Shown here: one piece after another, positions 27,480 through 38,870 of the stretch
How positions within the stretch are numbered: position 1 is the first letter of the stretch
Layout of the letters: the number at the start of each line of letters is the position of its first letter
Assembly: GCA_022829145.1 (NCBI GenBank)
Contig: CM040763.1
Span: 10,091,141-10,155,140 of the forward strand
Length of the DNA: 64,000 nucleotides
DNA from: Albula goreensis
Lineage: Eukaryota > Chordata > Actinopteri > Albuliformes > Albulidae
Direction of reading: 5' to 3'
Translations under genes and position numbers: made by a program
Notes under the pieces: model-generated
What the model saw: only the letters and a program-made list of their open reading frames with translations
Told to the model about the DNA's origin: nothing
Databases searched by the model: none

Positions 27480-27935
27480 CCTAACAGCCACCCTTCCTCA
27501 GGGGGATACCCCTGGCGTACAGGAATGGCAGAGATGGCCAGCATACAGTATAAAGGAGACATGGTTTGATCCCGGACAATTTGTGCATACATGTGCAGAC
27601 AGGCTGACAGGTGTTATGGGGAATTGAATGGCATCGTCGGCATGTCGGACTAGGCTTGAGGTAACGGCACGCACAGCTGAATGTCCAGCGGATTGGTCTA
27701 ATTGGGATAGGCCTCCAGTCGTACTTGGGCAATGCTGGAATGACCCGCTCGCACAGACATTAAGCACAGTGGTGGCTTTCAGAGCGAAGGGGACAGCTGG
27801 CATTCATCTCCAGCTCACCTGCCAGGAGATGACAGATGTCTGATACAGCCTAGCGGGATAAGAGTAATTTACGGCGAGATTCTTCTTCGCTGAGGGATAG
27901 GTATAGGGAGGGGTGACTGATGTTTTGTTCGGCTT
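27480..27935. promoter_or_regulatory. CpG-richer island, candidate regulatory element
   Basis: About a dozen CpG occur in some 320 bases (27618-27935), including CATCGTCGGCATGTCGG and TACGGCGAG, while the surrounding DNA has very few. Three domain-less frames (60-101 codons) overlap on both strands, as expected when GC content rises. It could be an unmethylated regulatory element, a distal promoter, or a young insertion not yet CpG-depleted. Confidence 0.32.
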
Positions 27936-27995
27936 ACATGGTCTTGCAATGATGTGGCACAAATCTAAAAAGTTTAAATAGAGTTCAGATATGAT

Positions 27996-28051
27996 TTGTG
28001 ATCTTTACAGTTTCCACTGTAAAAAATGTAAATACAGTGTAAAGATCACAA
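27996..28051. repeat. 56-base foldback
   Basis: TTGTGATCTTTAC (27996-28008) is the exact complement of GTAAAGATCACAA (28039-28051). ACTGTA (28016-28021) pairs with TACAGT (28033-28038). A 7-base bulge sits on the left arm and the loop is 11 bases. It could be a structured RNA, a remnant of a small inverted-repeat transposon, or part of an enhancer. Confidence 0.7.
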
Positions 28052-29359
28052 TGACTGGTAAATTAATTAGCCTGCTCCATTCATCATTACTGGAATTATC
28101 ATATTCTGATCAATATTTGAGCACGATTATTTCAGCTGACCTCGTATGATACTAAATTTTATCCATATGCACACACGTAGGCTGAAAGGTACTTTGATCT
28201 CTTACAGTCAGCTGGAAATCCAGCTCATCTCTCTGGTCTCAGTTTTGTTTATGTTGCAGTCTTTCAGAGAGTTGACCTGGTAACTGCAAACAGGGTTTTT
28301 CTTAACTCATTAACATTCATGGAACAGTTTAATCAAATTAATAATAAAATCAAACAGCTTTTCCTAATACCATTTCAGATATTCCTTACTAGACCAGAAA
28401 TAATTAAATAATTACTCCTTTTTGTCAGATTTCCAACACAAATCCATTCCCCCTGCATTTTCGCATTCCCTTGTGGGCAAAATGTGATTTTAAGTCATAA
28501 TTATATGCATTAGAAAATTAGGAAATCAACAACATTTTCATGTGAGAGGAAAAGCATGCGCCATACATTATTACCTCAGGGTGAAGCTGTTCCATATTCA
28601 CAGTTGTTTGACAATAAAGACAGGCCCATGAGTAGCGTTTTTTTTCTGGCCCCTGAGTAGTGTTGCTCAAGCAGCTGTTGGTGTTTGTGAGCTTATGAAT
28701 TTTCAAATTGGTAAAAGTAGATACAGCTGAAATATGAACAGGGATTCTACAGCAATATCAATGCTTACGATCCCATGTAAAATATAAAGGTCCTAACAGC
28801 ACCATCCTCGTGCTTATGCCCAAGCAAAAGGAGTAACATTGGCTCATTTTGGTCAACAGATTTATTGTCATTTTTTAACTGCGATTACTCCATCACTGCT
28901 CTAAAGACACACATGTCTGCATTACTAACTTTGTAACATTAATCACAATTACAATGACCAGCTTGAGACACATGCAATCTGTAGAGCCAATCATACCATT
29001 TACACACATTACAAATAGTTTTGTAAAAATTTCTCTCAGTCAATTTTCATCTGAAACAAAAAAAAAATACAATTTAGTGTTGTGTTTGGGGGTCGGTATT
29101 AGCAAGGTTCATTGTGCATGAAAATCATTTCAAATAAAAGGGCTTCCTTTGCTCTAATCGTAAATCTGTCTGCATATCTTGCCGAGGTTATTTCTGCCTT
29201 AACGAGCCAGTCAAACATTTGCTCACTCATCAGAATTCTGGAACAACGCCATATTTTGTGTTCTGGCATGTGGGCCAGTTAGCATTACCACAAAAAACAT
29301 ATCACATTAAGGAGTTCGTATTTACCTACAGTTTGATACCATCTGCAGTAAGAGGAATA
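28052..29359. other. AT-rich non-coding stretch
   Basis: No repeat family or gene was recognised. Confidence 0.5.
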
Positions 29360-29410
29360 CATGTATTCATGTATGCATATGTGTGTGTGTGTGTGTGTGC
29401 GTGTGTGCGC

Positions 29411-29478
<68 letters not shown>

Positions 29479-29509
29479 TCACACACATGCATACATGAAT
29501 AAATACATG
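29360..29509. repeat. compound GT/AT microsatellite inside an inverted repeat
   Basis: A TG tract (about 29381-29414) runs into an AT tract (about 29414-29471), then ACACAC-rich DNA. The flanks are inverted copies: CATGTATTCATGTATGCAT (29360-29378) against the complement of 29487-29509, which differs by a 4-base insertion. The frames across it are repeat artefacts. Confidence 0.85.
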
Positions 29510-30579
29510 AATCCTGATGAGAAATTACAACAAAATAGATTAGATACTTCGTGCCTGTTTAGAGGTTCATATTTAACAATGAGATGGATGGTTTACAGAT
29601 GACAAGTATCTTAAATGAGAGAGGTTTTTTTGTAAAAGATGGCAGCTGGCATAATATCTAGCCATGATTCATTCCACAGCCATTCTGTTTCCATTCTGCA
29701 ATGTATTCAACCATCACTACACTCTTTCCCTGAATGCTGTCTACAATTTTCTGGAAAAAAAATCCAATAAAACAATGCCATGATTCAATCTTATTTACAC
29801 TTCTGAAACTCTTACACATATACGTCTTCATGTCTTCACTCGATGCATGCTATCCTTCAAGAAGATGTTATACACAGCGAATCACATGAATACAAGCAGG
29901 GAATCAGGTAGCACTGCCTTGAAACAGTGCTTTGGTGTCATTGAAAAATGTTGGTCAATTTTTGTTGAAATGTGGCTTTATTTTCATATTAGTAATCTTG
30001 ATCGTGCTTTAGCATGTGTATATACAAAGGTATGTGCTTGGTTTTTACAATCCAATATTAGTTTCATAACTAGAAAAAAACATGTTTGTCTTCAGCACCC
30101 TCAATACAGATCAAATTAGATCTGACAATGTATTCATTATGTTGTTCATTATCAAGTGTATCTTATAGTAATTTGAATCCTTTAAGAGCAATTTCTTTAC
30201 AAATTAATACAACAGCTTTCATTTAAATTAAAGTCAATATCACTTCCCTGCTTTTAACAAAAACTGTTTTTTTATCCTTGTAGGACAACCAATTTAAAAA
30301 CCATGTACTTTTCCATTACCATGGGAGAAATTGTCTAAAGATCTTTAATTGGAATCAAGAATCTTTGTTTGTAAATCGAGTTTGCAATATAAGGATACAC
30401 AGATTCTTGTGTTCACTCCATCTAAAACAGAACTTTGAAGGGCAGAGGTGGATCTCTTGTCAGGGCTCAGCAGGAACTATTGTCTGCTCAGGATTCAGTC
30501 TAGATCTGGTGATTGACTATCTAATTTTAGCATTCCTATAATGGTACTCTACTGTTCTTTTAATTAACTCTTCACATGT
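29510..30579. other. AT-rich non-coding stretch
   Basis: No repeat family or gene was recognised. Confidence 0.5.
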
Positions 30580-30720
30580 GTTGGACATACTCTTAAGAGA
30601 TTTGGATTTCCCACATGGCCGACATGTGAGGAGGCAGAAGACAAGCTTAATTTCTCTGTTGTTGATTTGACTCAGTAAGCTTTCCCAATGGAGCCGTACC
30701 TAACAACACAAACAACAAAC
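30580..30720. promoter_or_regulatory. candidate element with paired E-boxes
   Basis: CACATG (30612-30617) and CATGTG (30623-30628) form an inverted E-box pair with a 5-base spacer, in a repeat-free stretch. Inferred. Confidence 0.22.
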
Positions 30721-31385
30721 CTAATTCAGTGTTAGCTACTGGATTTTCGATTAACTATGCAAAAGCATTATGGGGTGTATTTTACTTTTGTACTGATACT
30801 TTTTATGGCCTACAAAAAAGCAAATTACTACACCTAAATAATTAACATTTTAACAAATAATTATTCAAATCATCAAGCATTATTTTCACCCATCCCATCC
30901 TGCTAAAACAGACTTGTATATTCTGCCCATTATAGAAACAATGGCATGAGGGAAGTAATGTGCTTGACAAAGACCAACCAATAAGAAGTTAAAACAATAT
31001 TTTGGAAAGATCAATTTACTTCAATTTGACAAGATTAAAAATCTTGTATCTTGTTAAGGTCAGCAGAACTACTATAACAAGAGGTGAGCCACAATCTTTA
31101 TTAAATCAGTGAAATGATAGTTTTTTTTTTTTTGTTTGTCTGAATATTTATTTATATTTCAGGATTTCCAACAATTATACTTATTAATAAAAGAAAAAAC
31201 TGGGGATGGAGCGCATCAATAAACCAAAAATGTCATAGGAGCGAACATTTTCACAGAGAAGGAAGGCTGGTACAGGCTTTCCTCCATGACAGGTGGTAAT
31301 ACTGTAGCTAAAAATGGGATATTATGTGGCATTCACACAATGAGAGATTCAGCTAAAAAAGTCTGAGGATTCTGCTGTGTTTACA
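30721..31385. other. AT-rich non-coding stretch
   Basis: A perfect short hairpin (ACAAGATT, AAA, AATCTTGT) lies at 31029-31047 and a T-run at about 31121-31132. No gene is visible. Confidence 0.5.
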
Positions 31386-31598
31386 TCACCACCAGGTACA
31401 CCTCAGCCCCGGGCCGGGATTGGACTTGCTCAGCTCGATTTCTGCTGTGATCCTCGGAGTAGTGAAAGCGTGGGCTGAGAGGAAGTACGAGTGTTTATCT
31501 GAACTGTTTCGGAAATGATGACGCGCTTTGATGTTTCTCCCACACGGTAAAATCATTAACAGACACACAAAGGAAAGAAAATATGTTTGTGGTAACAT
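31386..31598 (-). CDS. speculative 70-codon frame with signal-peptide-like start
   Basis: An ATG frame on the minus strand begins MLPQTYFLSFVCLLMILPC, which has a hydrophobic core (residues 6-18) like a signal peptide. It continues with basic residues, an N-S-S glycosylation sequon at N31, and ends in CTWW. It overlaps a small CpG cluster (31408-31547, including CCCCGGGCCGGG and GACGCGC), unusual for this window. No family is recognised, there is no clear promoter or poly(A) site, and a frame of this length is common by chance. It could also be part of an exon or only a GC-rich regulatory patch. Confidence 0.13.
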   Translation of the reverse strand: MLPQTYFLSFVCLLMILPCGRNIKARHHFRNSSDKHSYFLSAHAFTTPRITAEIELSKSNPGPGLRCTWW

Positions 31599-34500
31599 AA
31601 GTATAGGTCAGAAGGTACAAGTACAGGTACAGATTTCATTTACAGTATATGTATTTTTATATTTTGCATATAATATCATATCATTTAATTAATGTATTTA
31701 TTCCAAGAGTAAAGCAATGCTGCTGTTACTTTCCTGTAACTAGTTTCATGATATTTTCTGCACTATGTAGAATTTTTTTTTGCTTTATTGATTAGCACAT
31801 TAAATTAGCTAATTACTGGTCCGTCCTCAATGAATATCTAACATTAAACCATAAAATACAACAATTTTGTTAAAGGAAATAAAAGTATGCTGCCCTCTCA
31901 AACTAAAAACTGGGATTTGTGCACCCTTTTTATATTGTATTACGTCAGGAAAGTAATGTAAACATTACATATATTACTATACAAGCTAAAAAGTCTATCA
32001 AGCATGTGAAGATGGAGATCTTTTGGTTAAAGGAGAGAAGTCAGGTATGTGCCTGATCAGATAGAATGAACACCTGCAGCAACATGAGCACTTTGTCGAC
32101 AACCACCCCTAATAAAAGGTTTCTTTGCTGTTCTTAAGTAGTCAAAGCTATTTAAAAAGCTTACTGGTTACTCAGTACTCGAGGAGAGACCCTGTGGCAG
32201 TCAGAGGGGAGCAGTTCATAGTTTGAGAGTGATAGTCAGAAATCTGGAGGGAACTATGGCTGCATTAAACTTTTACTGTTCTAATACTTTGGAACAACCT
32301 CACATAAAGTTCCATAAGATTCATGGACAGAAGTCAAGGAGTGTCATCTGGCAATTTTTCTGCTGCAGGATCACCTTTTGGTCATTGCTGCTTCTGCTGA
32401 ATTTTAGGGATTTAAGTTTCACTCTTGGCATGTGTGAAAGGTATTAAAATGTTATATTTGTGTGTACGTTTGTCATAAAAAATATGTAACAATAATCTGA
32501 ACTGTTGACAAATCCAGGTTTAAAATGTTTCAATTTAAGAAGCACAGAGAAAAATTCAAATCAGGAAAATGTAATGAAAAGTCAAAGCAAAAATTGTACC
32601 AGCTAATGTAAAACTTTCATTAAAACTTCTTTTCCAAGTACTTTCAGCCCCCTCAAGATGGCATCAATGGTTTCTTAAGGTCACATTCTATGTACTTTGC
32701 TGACGGTCTAAAGATGTCTTGGCTGACCTTATTAACTGTACTCAGACAATGACAGTTATAGATTCATAGTTAAATGAGTCTCTACTTCCAATGATACAAT
32801 CAACTCGCATGTATCCCATTTCCCGTACAAGCACAGCACTTGTACCAAGAACGTTTTTTCCATTTATATAACTTTTCCATTTTGCCTATTTAGAACTCTG
32901 TGCCTTTCTTCCCTGTGTTTTTACTATTATACTACATACATCACAAAGTTTAATCATTTGTTTCACTTTCTATTTCAAATACAATTTCAGAAGCAGTGAC
33001 AGGCTTTAATGATACGTTAAAATTACCAACATGATCAATTTAATTGAGGATGCACATCATGGCAACTTCCTCATTAAGAATTAGAAAAATGATACTGTAC
33101 AAATGTGCTGTTTTTGTTGAGTAAGTCACACTACAGACTATAAATGGGTACTCAATCTACCAAATAGTTTTTGGACTCATGTGTATGAAAAGCACCTTAA
33201 ATGCAGTTTCTACTTTTTTTCTTTCCCAAGAAACAAACAATTAAATCATCTAATAATGTTACAAACTTCAGTGAATCATCCCGTTATTCACTACAACAGA
33301 GACTGGACTGAACACTCCACGCCGTTATAGTAGCTGTGGTCTGTGCAGTGTACTCAGATGCCTCATGGATTATAAATGCCAGTTCAGAGAGATTCTTTAC
33401 AGCCATTCCCCAGCTGATATATTAGAATGTAAAGTAAATATTCCCTCAATGATACTACTACAGGATTTCAACCTCTATTGCAGGTATATTACCTCACTTC
33501 TTATACAACTTACCCTTATCTACTCTGCCCAGACAGCAAGTGACACAAAAAAGAGCACAGCAACAGAGGGTGTTCAGTGCCCAAAGCTCGCACAAAGCCT
33601 CCCCACTCTGTTGTGTGTGAAATAGAATTCAAATCTCAAGTAAAATACCTGGAGTGCCATACTTGAATATGCTGATACTTGGCAGCCATATTCATTTTCC
33701 CGGTCTTAAATGAAGCCGTAAGTCTCAAGGACAGGCACAGTAATTTATATTTCACTTTAAGTAGTACTTATTTTATCCTATGGTCTTGAGTATTAAATGT
33801 CTTTTTAACACAGTTGAATCAAAAGCTATTTCTAACCACAGATACTGTATATGATGTACACTACATCTAGCGACATCAACAACGATGAAGAGAGATGTTG
33901 GAGAAAGCCATACACATTTAGACAAATGTAAAAGTATAAAGCCAATAAACAACTGCATCATCATTTGACCACCAAGTGTAGGCATATTTCCAGAAAGTAA
34001 ATATCATTAGGAATGTTGGCAGTAAAATCCAGAAACACACAGAAAGGACATGGCATGGTTAAAGATGTGTGATTTTCTACAGAAATTAACAATAAAAAGC
34101 CCTTGAACCCATGATTACAGGACAGTCTTAATTTATTATGTAGCTCAAGCCTGGCTAATTTGATAAGGCGTCTAACTAGGTGTTTATACAGCATTCCAAT
34201 CATTGCAAATCCATTTTAATTAAAACATTCCAATAATGATGGCTTTTCATCATAAACTACTCAACCTTTACACATACCCAAGATTTGAAAGAATTAAGTG
34301 AGTAATTACTATGAATGTTTACAATATTTCCTTCATGAAGTGACCTAAGGAGTTTCAAACGGACCAATGCTTTTGATAGCAAAGGTTGCTAATCAGGACA
34401 GAGTGAAACAATTTAGGTAATTGGTTTTTCTTTGTTGAAGTTTTTAATTAGAAGAAAAAAACATTTTGCTTAAATACTAGATATGTAACTGGTAATTAAG

Positions 34501-34899
34501 AATCAATTAGATAGTGTGCAATAAAATTTAATTTTTCTCCTTTAAATCCACTTTAAAAAACACTGATATCCATTAATTTCAAAAGACCAAAAATGTAATT
34601 AATCTTATTTGGTGATTATCTGACCTTTATTTATTTATTGTTGAGGCAGCTTTTTATTTTCTTTCTCAAAGGCCTTTTTAGTGTTGCCTAGGATAGTCTG
34701 ACAGATATTAATGTATTACATATTCCATAACATATGCTAGCATTATCATGTTGCATATGTCATTATAAATAATCATATTTCATTGTCATGACATTAGGTG
34801 TGCTCATACAACACAGCATGTACATTCTATAGTTTTTTTCAGCCTCTCTTCAAACCATATTAAAGGCTGTGGCTCAGATAATGTGGTCCATAGTTTTAG
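31599..34899. other. AT-rich non-coding stretch
   Basis: Several frames of 70-86 codons without domains; no repeat family recognised over 3.3 kb. Confidence 0.5.
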
Positions 34900-35060
34900 T
34901 GTAATGCATCGCAGCATCCTTAAACAGTTTGAATTGGTCTGAGTTCCTCTGCCTGCTTCTGCATTAGCTCCGCCCCAATGACAGGCGGGCCCCCAGGATG
35001 CTAATTGGCATCATTGAGAGAAAGACATCGCCTCTGCTCAGTTCTAACTCTCCTGTGGTA
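34900..35060. promoter_or_regulatory. candidate conserved non-coding element
   Basis: A sharp GC-rich island in AT-rich DNA. CTCCGCCCC, TGACAGGCGGGCCCCC and GGATGCTAATTGGCATC follow in order, that is, an Sp/KLF-like word, a TGACAG (MEIS/TGIF-like) word and a homeodomain core inside an imperfect palindrome. There is no frame to explain it. It is among the most enhancer-like stretches here; conservation is untested. Confidence 0.33.
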
Positions 35061-36319
35061 CTGTATGGCCAATAGTTACAAACCAGTCACAGTTAGGCTG
35101 CTCAAAGGAGTGTTACATGCTGAACTGACTGTGTCCAATTGGGGAGAAAAAACTGCAAAAAACTTCTGGAAAAATCATTAATAAAACTTTCAGAATTCAC
35201 ATTATAGGCCCACAAAAGAAAAAGCTCCGATGTTCTCTTTTATCCTATCAATAGTGTGTTATGAGTTTGCCTCTGACTTTATAATGTTAACAATGTTCAT
35301 GCATACAGCTTAAGCTTGTATATGTACACTACATTACAAATACAATACAGACAGTGGAAAAAACTATCTTGGAGTAGAAGGGTTGAACAGAACTAACAAT
35401 TATTCAAAACGTAGACTGTTAAAAACCTTTAAGGCTGAAACAAGCATAATTTGTTCTGAATAGTTTAATCACCCAGAAATATCCTTCATTACGACAAATG
35501 AATAAAAAATGAAATCATTCATCCACAAAGAAATGTGCAGTTATTGATAGATTCCTTATAGTTGTTGATTTTGATTGGTTCTTTTTAAGTCATTCTTTTT
35601 TCAAGTAGACTTTGGGTGATTTCACATTTGATTTTTATCCTCACGAACATCATTCTGGTTTTATTATAACTGACTGAACTACATTAATCAATTAGGCTTC
35701 AGTGAGCTGTTAACAGAATAATTATGTGGATGTGACATTTCAGGATTTATGTCCTGTAAGTCATTTGAAGAAGACGTGCTGGTGAAGGTGCAGTTGTCAT
35801 CCCAAGCCACACACCTGTTAGACTATGCTTCCTGTTGTTATGGAGACATATTTTTTCCACGAGTTATTTTAAGAAACGTATTCATCTGCCCGGAGATGGA
35901 GAGAGTGTTTAATTTTTACAATAATTAAATGATAATCAATACGATCTTTTTCAAACTAGTTTTAATTATTCAAACCATTAGCCTTTCCTGCTAATCTTAC
36001 CGCTTGCTGTGTACCTCTGAGTCCAATAAACAAAGATAGCAGTTCAGCTCTCTGCTTCTCTTTCACACATTGATCATGCTTTTAATCATGGAAATGTAAC
36101 TTGGAATATTATGTCTTTTTTGTGTGATGAAAAACCAAGGGCTCATTCCATTTTCCATTGATAGCAACCATGGAAACACTCTGAAAACTCGTATTTTATA
36201 GCCTTCGAAGAAAGATTGAGGTGATAAAAAAATATAGATAAACATACTGTATATTCAGTTTTTATATCCAATAACACAAATTCCATAGTTTTGGAGATCT
36301 GTGGAATCTGCTGGAATCT
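35061..36319. other. AT-rich non-coding stretch
   Basis: No repeat family or gene was recognised. Confidence 0.5.
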
Positions 36320-36450
36320 ATTGTTGGGATATTGTATTGTATTGTATAATTATAATTTTTTCATAATTTATTTAACAGGGACAATGGGCAGTTAACTGTC
36401 TGTCCCAGAATTAGCTAGGAAGCTCAATTTCATCTGGAATCCTTACTTTG
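36320..36450 (-). mobile_element. LINE-like 3' tail fragment
   Basis: Read on the minus strand, the segment carries AGCTAATTCTGG, then CATTGTCCCTGTTAAATAAA, then an A/T-rich tail with about four CAATA units (36330-36347). This order resembles the 3' ends of a non-LTR retrotransposon common in teleosts, which end with a short tandem tail. No reverse-transcriptase frame is visible upstream, so the copy is 5'-truncated. The family name is not certain. Confidence 0.4.
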
Positions 36451-37578
36451 AGATGTAATACTGCACTGTAAATTGTAAGTCATATCTTAATACGAAAACC
36501 AAACAGACCTGGGTGAATCCAACATAGGTCCCTCCCGTTTCTCAGGCTAGGAATGAGCCAGGTCTTGGAGGTTGATGTGAAGAGTTGGCTTGTCTGTATA
36601 TCTCCTGTTATACCATTACCGTAGCATTGGACCATTTGCATTTGCCCTATAGATGATATCACTTGATCTGTGGTATGCCCATGCTGCTAGGCAGTATAAC
36701 TGTCAAAATTAAGGGTTACCGCCTGCGTTTTCGACCCCAACCCCCACCCACCGTTATGCACTCCACGATGTGAATAGCAATGTGCACTACTGTTGTGTGA
36801 GCGATGGGGCTTCCGAGATGAAGGCAGAACACTTATGGGTGAAGGGGCACCACAGACAAGGACTGTGAGGAACTGGCATAGTCCCAACTTAAGTAGGAAC
36901 AACTGGAGTAAGCTGAATGGTTGCTACATGATTAATGATTTAGCTTTCAGCATCTATAATCAATATGATAAATACTCTGTAATACAGACAAGAAATGGCT
37001 GAGGGAGAAACAGCATTTGTGGGTCTGTACAAAATACTAAATAATATGAGGAAAGTGGTGGTAGTATGGTATATCAGAGAACAATTCTAAATGATTGCTG
37101 CAGTTTTTCAGAGATTTAAGAGCAAAATGATCTTATTTGAAGAATTAAAAAGGAGCTAGTGTGAATTTTTGGTTACCTTTTATTGGATATGACTATCTCT
37201 GCCACCCCCATGTCTTGTTTTATCTTCATTCTTTTTTTAAGTCCAAAAAGTGGCACATGTCACAAAAGTGGTCATTAAGGAACAGTTTAGATTCACAAAA
37301 AAACCAAAGATACTTACATGTGACGATTTCCATTGTGTCAACCTGTAAAATATATGAAAATATATGACATGAGGCACAGGGTTTGAACACTCTTTAACAC
37401 CTTCCATTACATATATACCTTACATTAAACTTTGATATACCATATATTGCAGTATGAAATACTGTAACTGCAGAAAACTTGCAGCTACAAATGTTTACAT
37501 CCTGCCAAATACTGTACATGTTATACAATTATTATTTTGTATGACTTACTAAACGAGGAATATATAAGTGCATACATA

Positions 37579-37581
<3 letters not shown>
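36451..37581. other. non-coding stretch
   Basis: A C-rich patch on this strand lies at about 36733-36752. No gene or repeat family was recognised. Confidence 0.45.

Positions 37582-37617
<36 letters not shown>
37582..37617. repeat. (AT)n microsatellite
   Basis: An AT tract of about 36 bases. Confidence 0.95.
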
Positions 37618-37620
<3 letters not shown>

Positions 37621-37929
37621 CTTCATTACGGTTGATGCATGTTTTATTTTATTGTAAAGAATTATATCTCTGAGGGCAAGATAAAGAATAAATAAAACAG
37701 ATACCTTCAGATATTTACAACCCTTCTGGTGTTCTGAAGGATAGAGTACAATTCATATTTTATCGCCTAAAAATATAAGTGGCTGTTCCAACACAAATTA
37801 CTAATTTATATGCAAAATGGAATCCAAAGTATTGCTTATCATTAGTGGCCTATTTGCATACAATCATGTCTGCTTGAAGTGAAATGGCTTCTGAATGGCT
37901 TACAGTCCTCAGCAAGAGCTGACACTTTA

Positions 37930-37943
37930 GCCCCATCTACTGG
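37930..37943 (-). promoter_or_regulatory. CTCF-like motif, reverse
   Basis: Read on the minus strand, CCAGTAGATGGGGC differs from the core CCASYAGRKGGCRS at one position. Binding is inferred. Confidence 0.35.
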
Positions 37944-38399
37944 TCACAAATAGTACATACATCAGGAATTACCCGTAAGTCTTTGTTACACCATATAACC
38001 TAAGTTAATAGAAAAAAATGCTTTTAAGTAATTACATTTGTACTGGTATCCCTTTCCATTACATGCCCACTTTCACACTTCATGAAATCTTCAGTCAAAT
38101 GTATCACTTCAGTATGGTAAAAGATTTAAAAAAGAAAGATCTAAAAGAAAACATGTCACATGCTAAAATATATAGCTTACTTTCCACAGATCTCCAGCTG
38201 CAAATGTTACATTCATCAATGTAAAAATCTAATCCAGTCATAAACATCATGAATTATAAAGTACCTTTATGCAATGCTGATGTGAATGGCCAAATACTTG
38301 GAGCAATTCAAGTCCTTGGTCTACTATACAAGTTTCAGCAACCCATGGCTTCAGAGTAAAAAAAAAAAAATCAATATACCAGTAATATAAGGAATTTTA

Positions 38400-38700
38400 C
38401 TGTCTGAGAACAGGTTCCAGTTTTAGCTGGGTTTAGGCAGTCAGGCTGGGTTTGAGGCCCGCATGGGTTACACACTGTGGAGACTTCAGCAGTCAAACAA
38501 AACCCCGCTCTGCAATCCTCCCACTTTTCTCTGGGGGCTCCCCTCGGCTTTCCGGTGAGGTGACCCACGGAAAGGTGCACTCTCTGCCGAGGAGACGCTC
38601 CAAAGGGAAGAGGAGATCCCTGCCAGGTCCCCAGAGCTGGCTGGGCTAATGATGAGGAAGCTGCCCTGCTCCTTTTCAAACCAAACTGAGATCTAGGCAC
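38400..38700. other. GC-richer patch of unknown nature
   Basis: The patch is clearly GC-richer than its surroundings and includes several CpG (GGCCCGCA, CTCGGCTTTCCGG, GCCGAGGAGACGC). It supports a 109-codon minus-strand frame (38371-38700) and a 65-codon plus-strand frame. The minus frame is rich in R, P, S and G with no domain, typical of a chance frame in GC-rich DNA. It may be a regulatory element or an unrecognised exon. Confidence 0.25.
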
Positions 38701-38851
38701 TGTTAGAGCTGGATATGCAAGGTGTGAGAAAGAAACCCCCCAATGGCCTGCATAACTGTGTAATGAGTGTCTTAGCCAAAGTTAGGGAAGTTAATAAGAA
38801 GCGGATAAAACCATGTAGTTCTCTGTCTTCATTGCGCAATACCTGCTGTAG

Positions 38852-38870
38852 CCACAGAGGGCGGCTGTGG
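38852..38870. repeat. short inverted repeat around AGAGGGCGG
   Basis: CCACAG (38852-38857) and CTGTGG (38865-38870) are complementary and enclose AGGGCGG. AGAGGGCGG matches the right half of the CTCF core, but the left half does not match. Confidence 0.5.

Noticed and set aside
29219..29602. 127-codon frame with YIYIYI repeats
   Set aside because: It runs through the GT/AT microsatellite.
38371..38700. 109-codon minus-strand frame
   Set aside because: It is explained by fewer stop codons in a GC-rich patch; no domain is visible.
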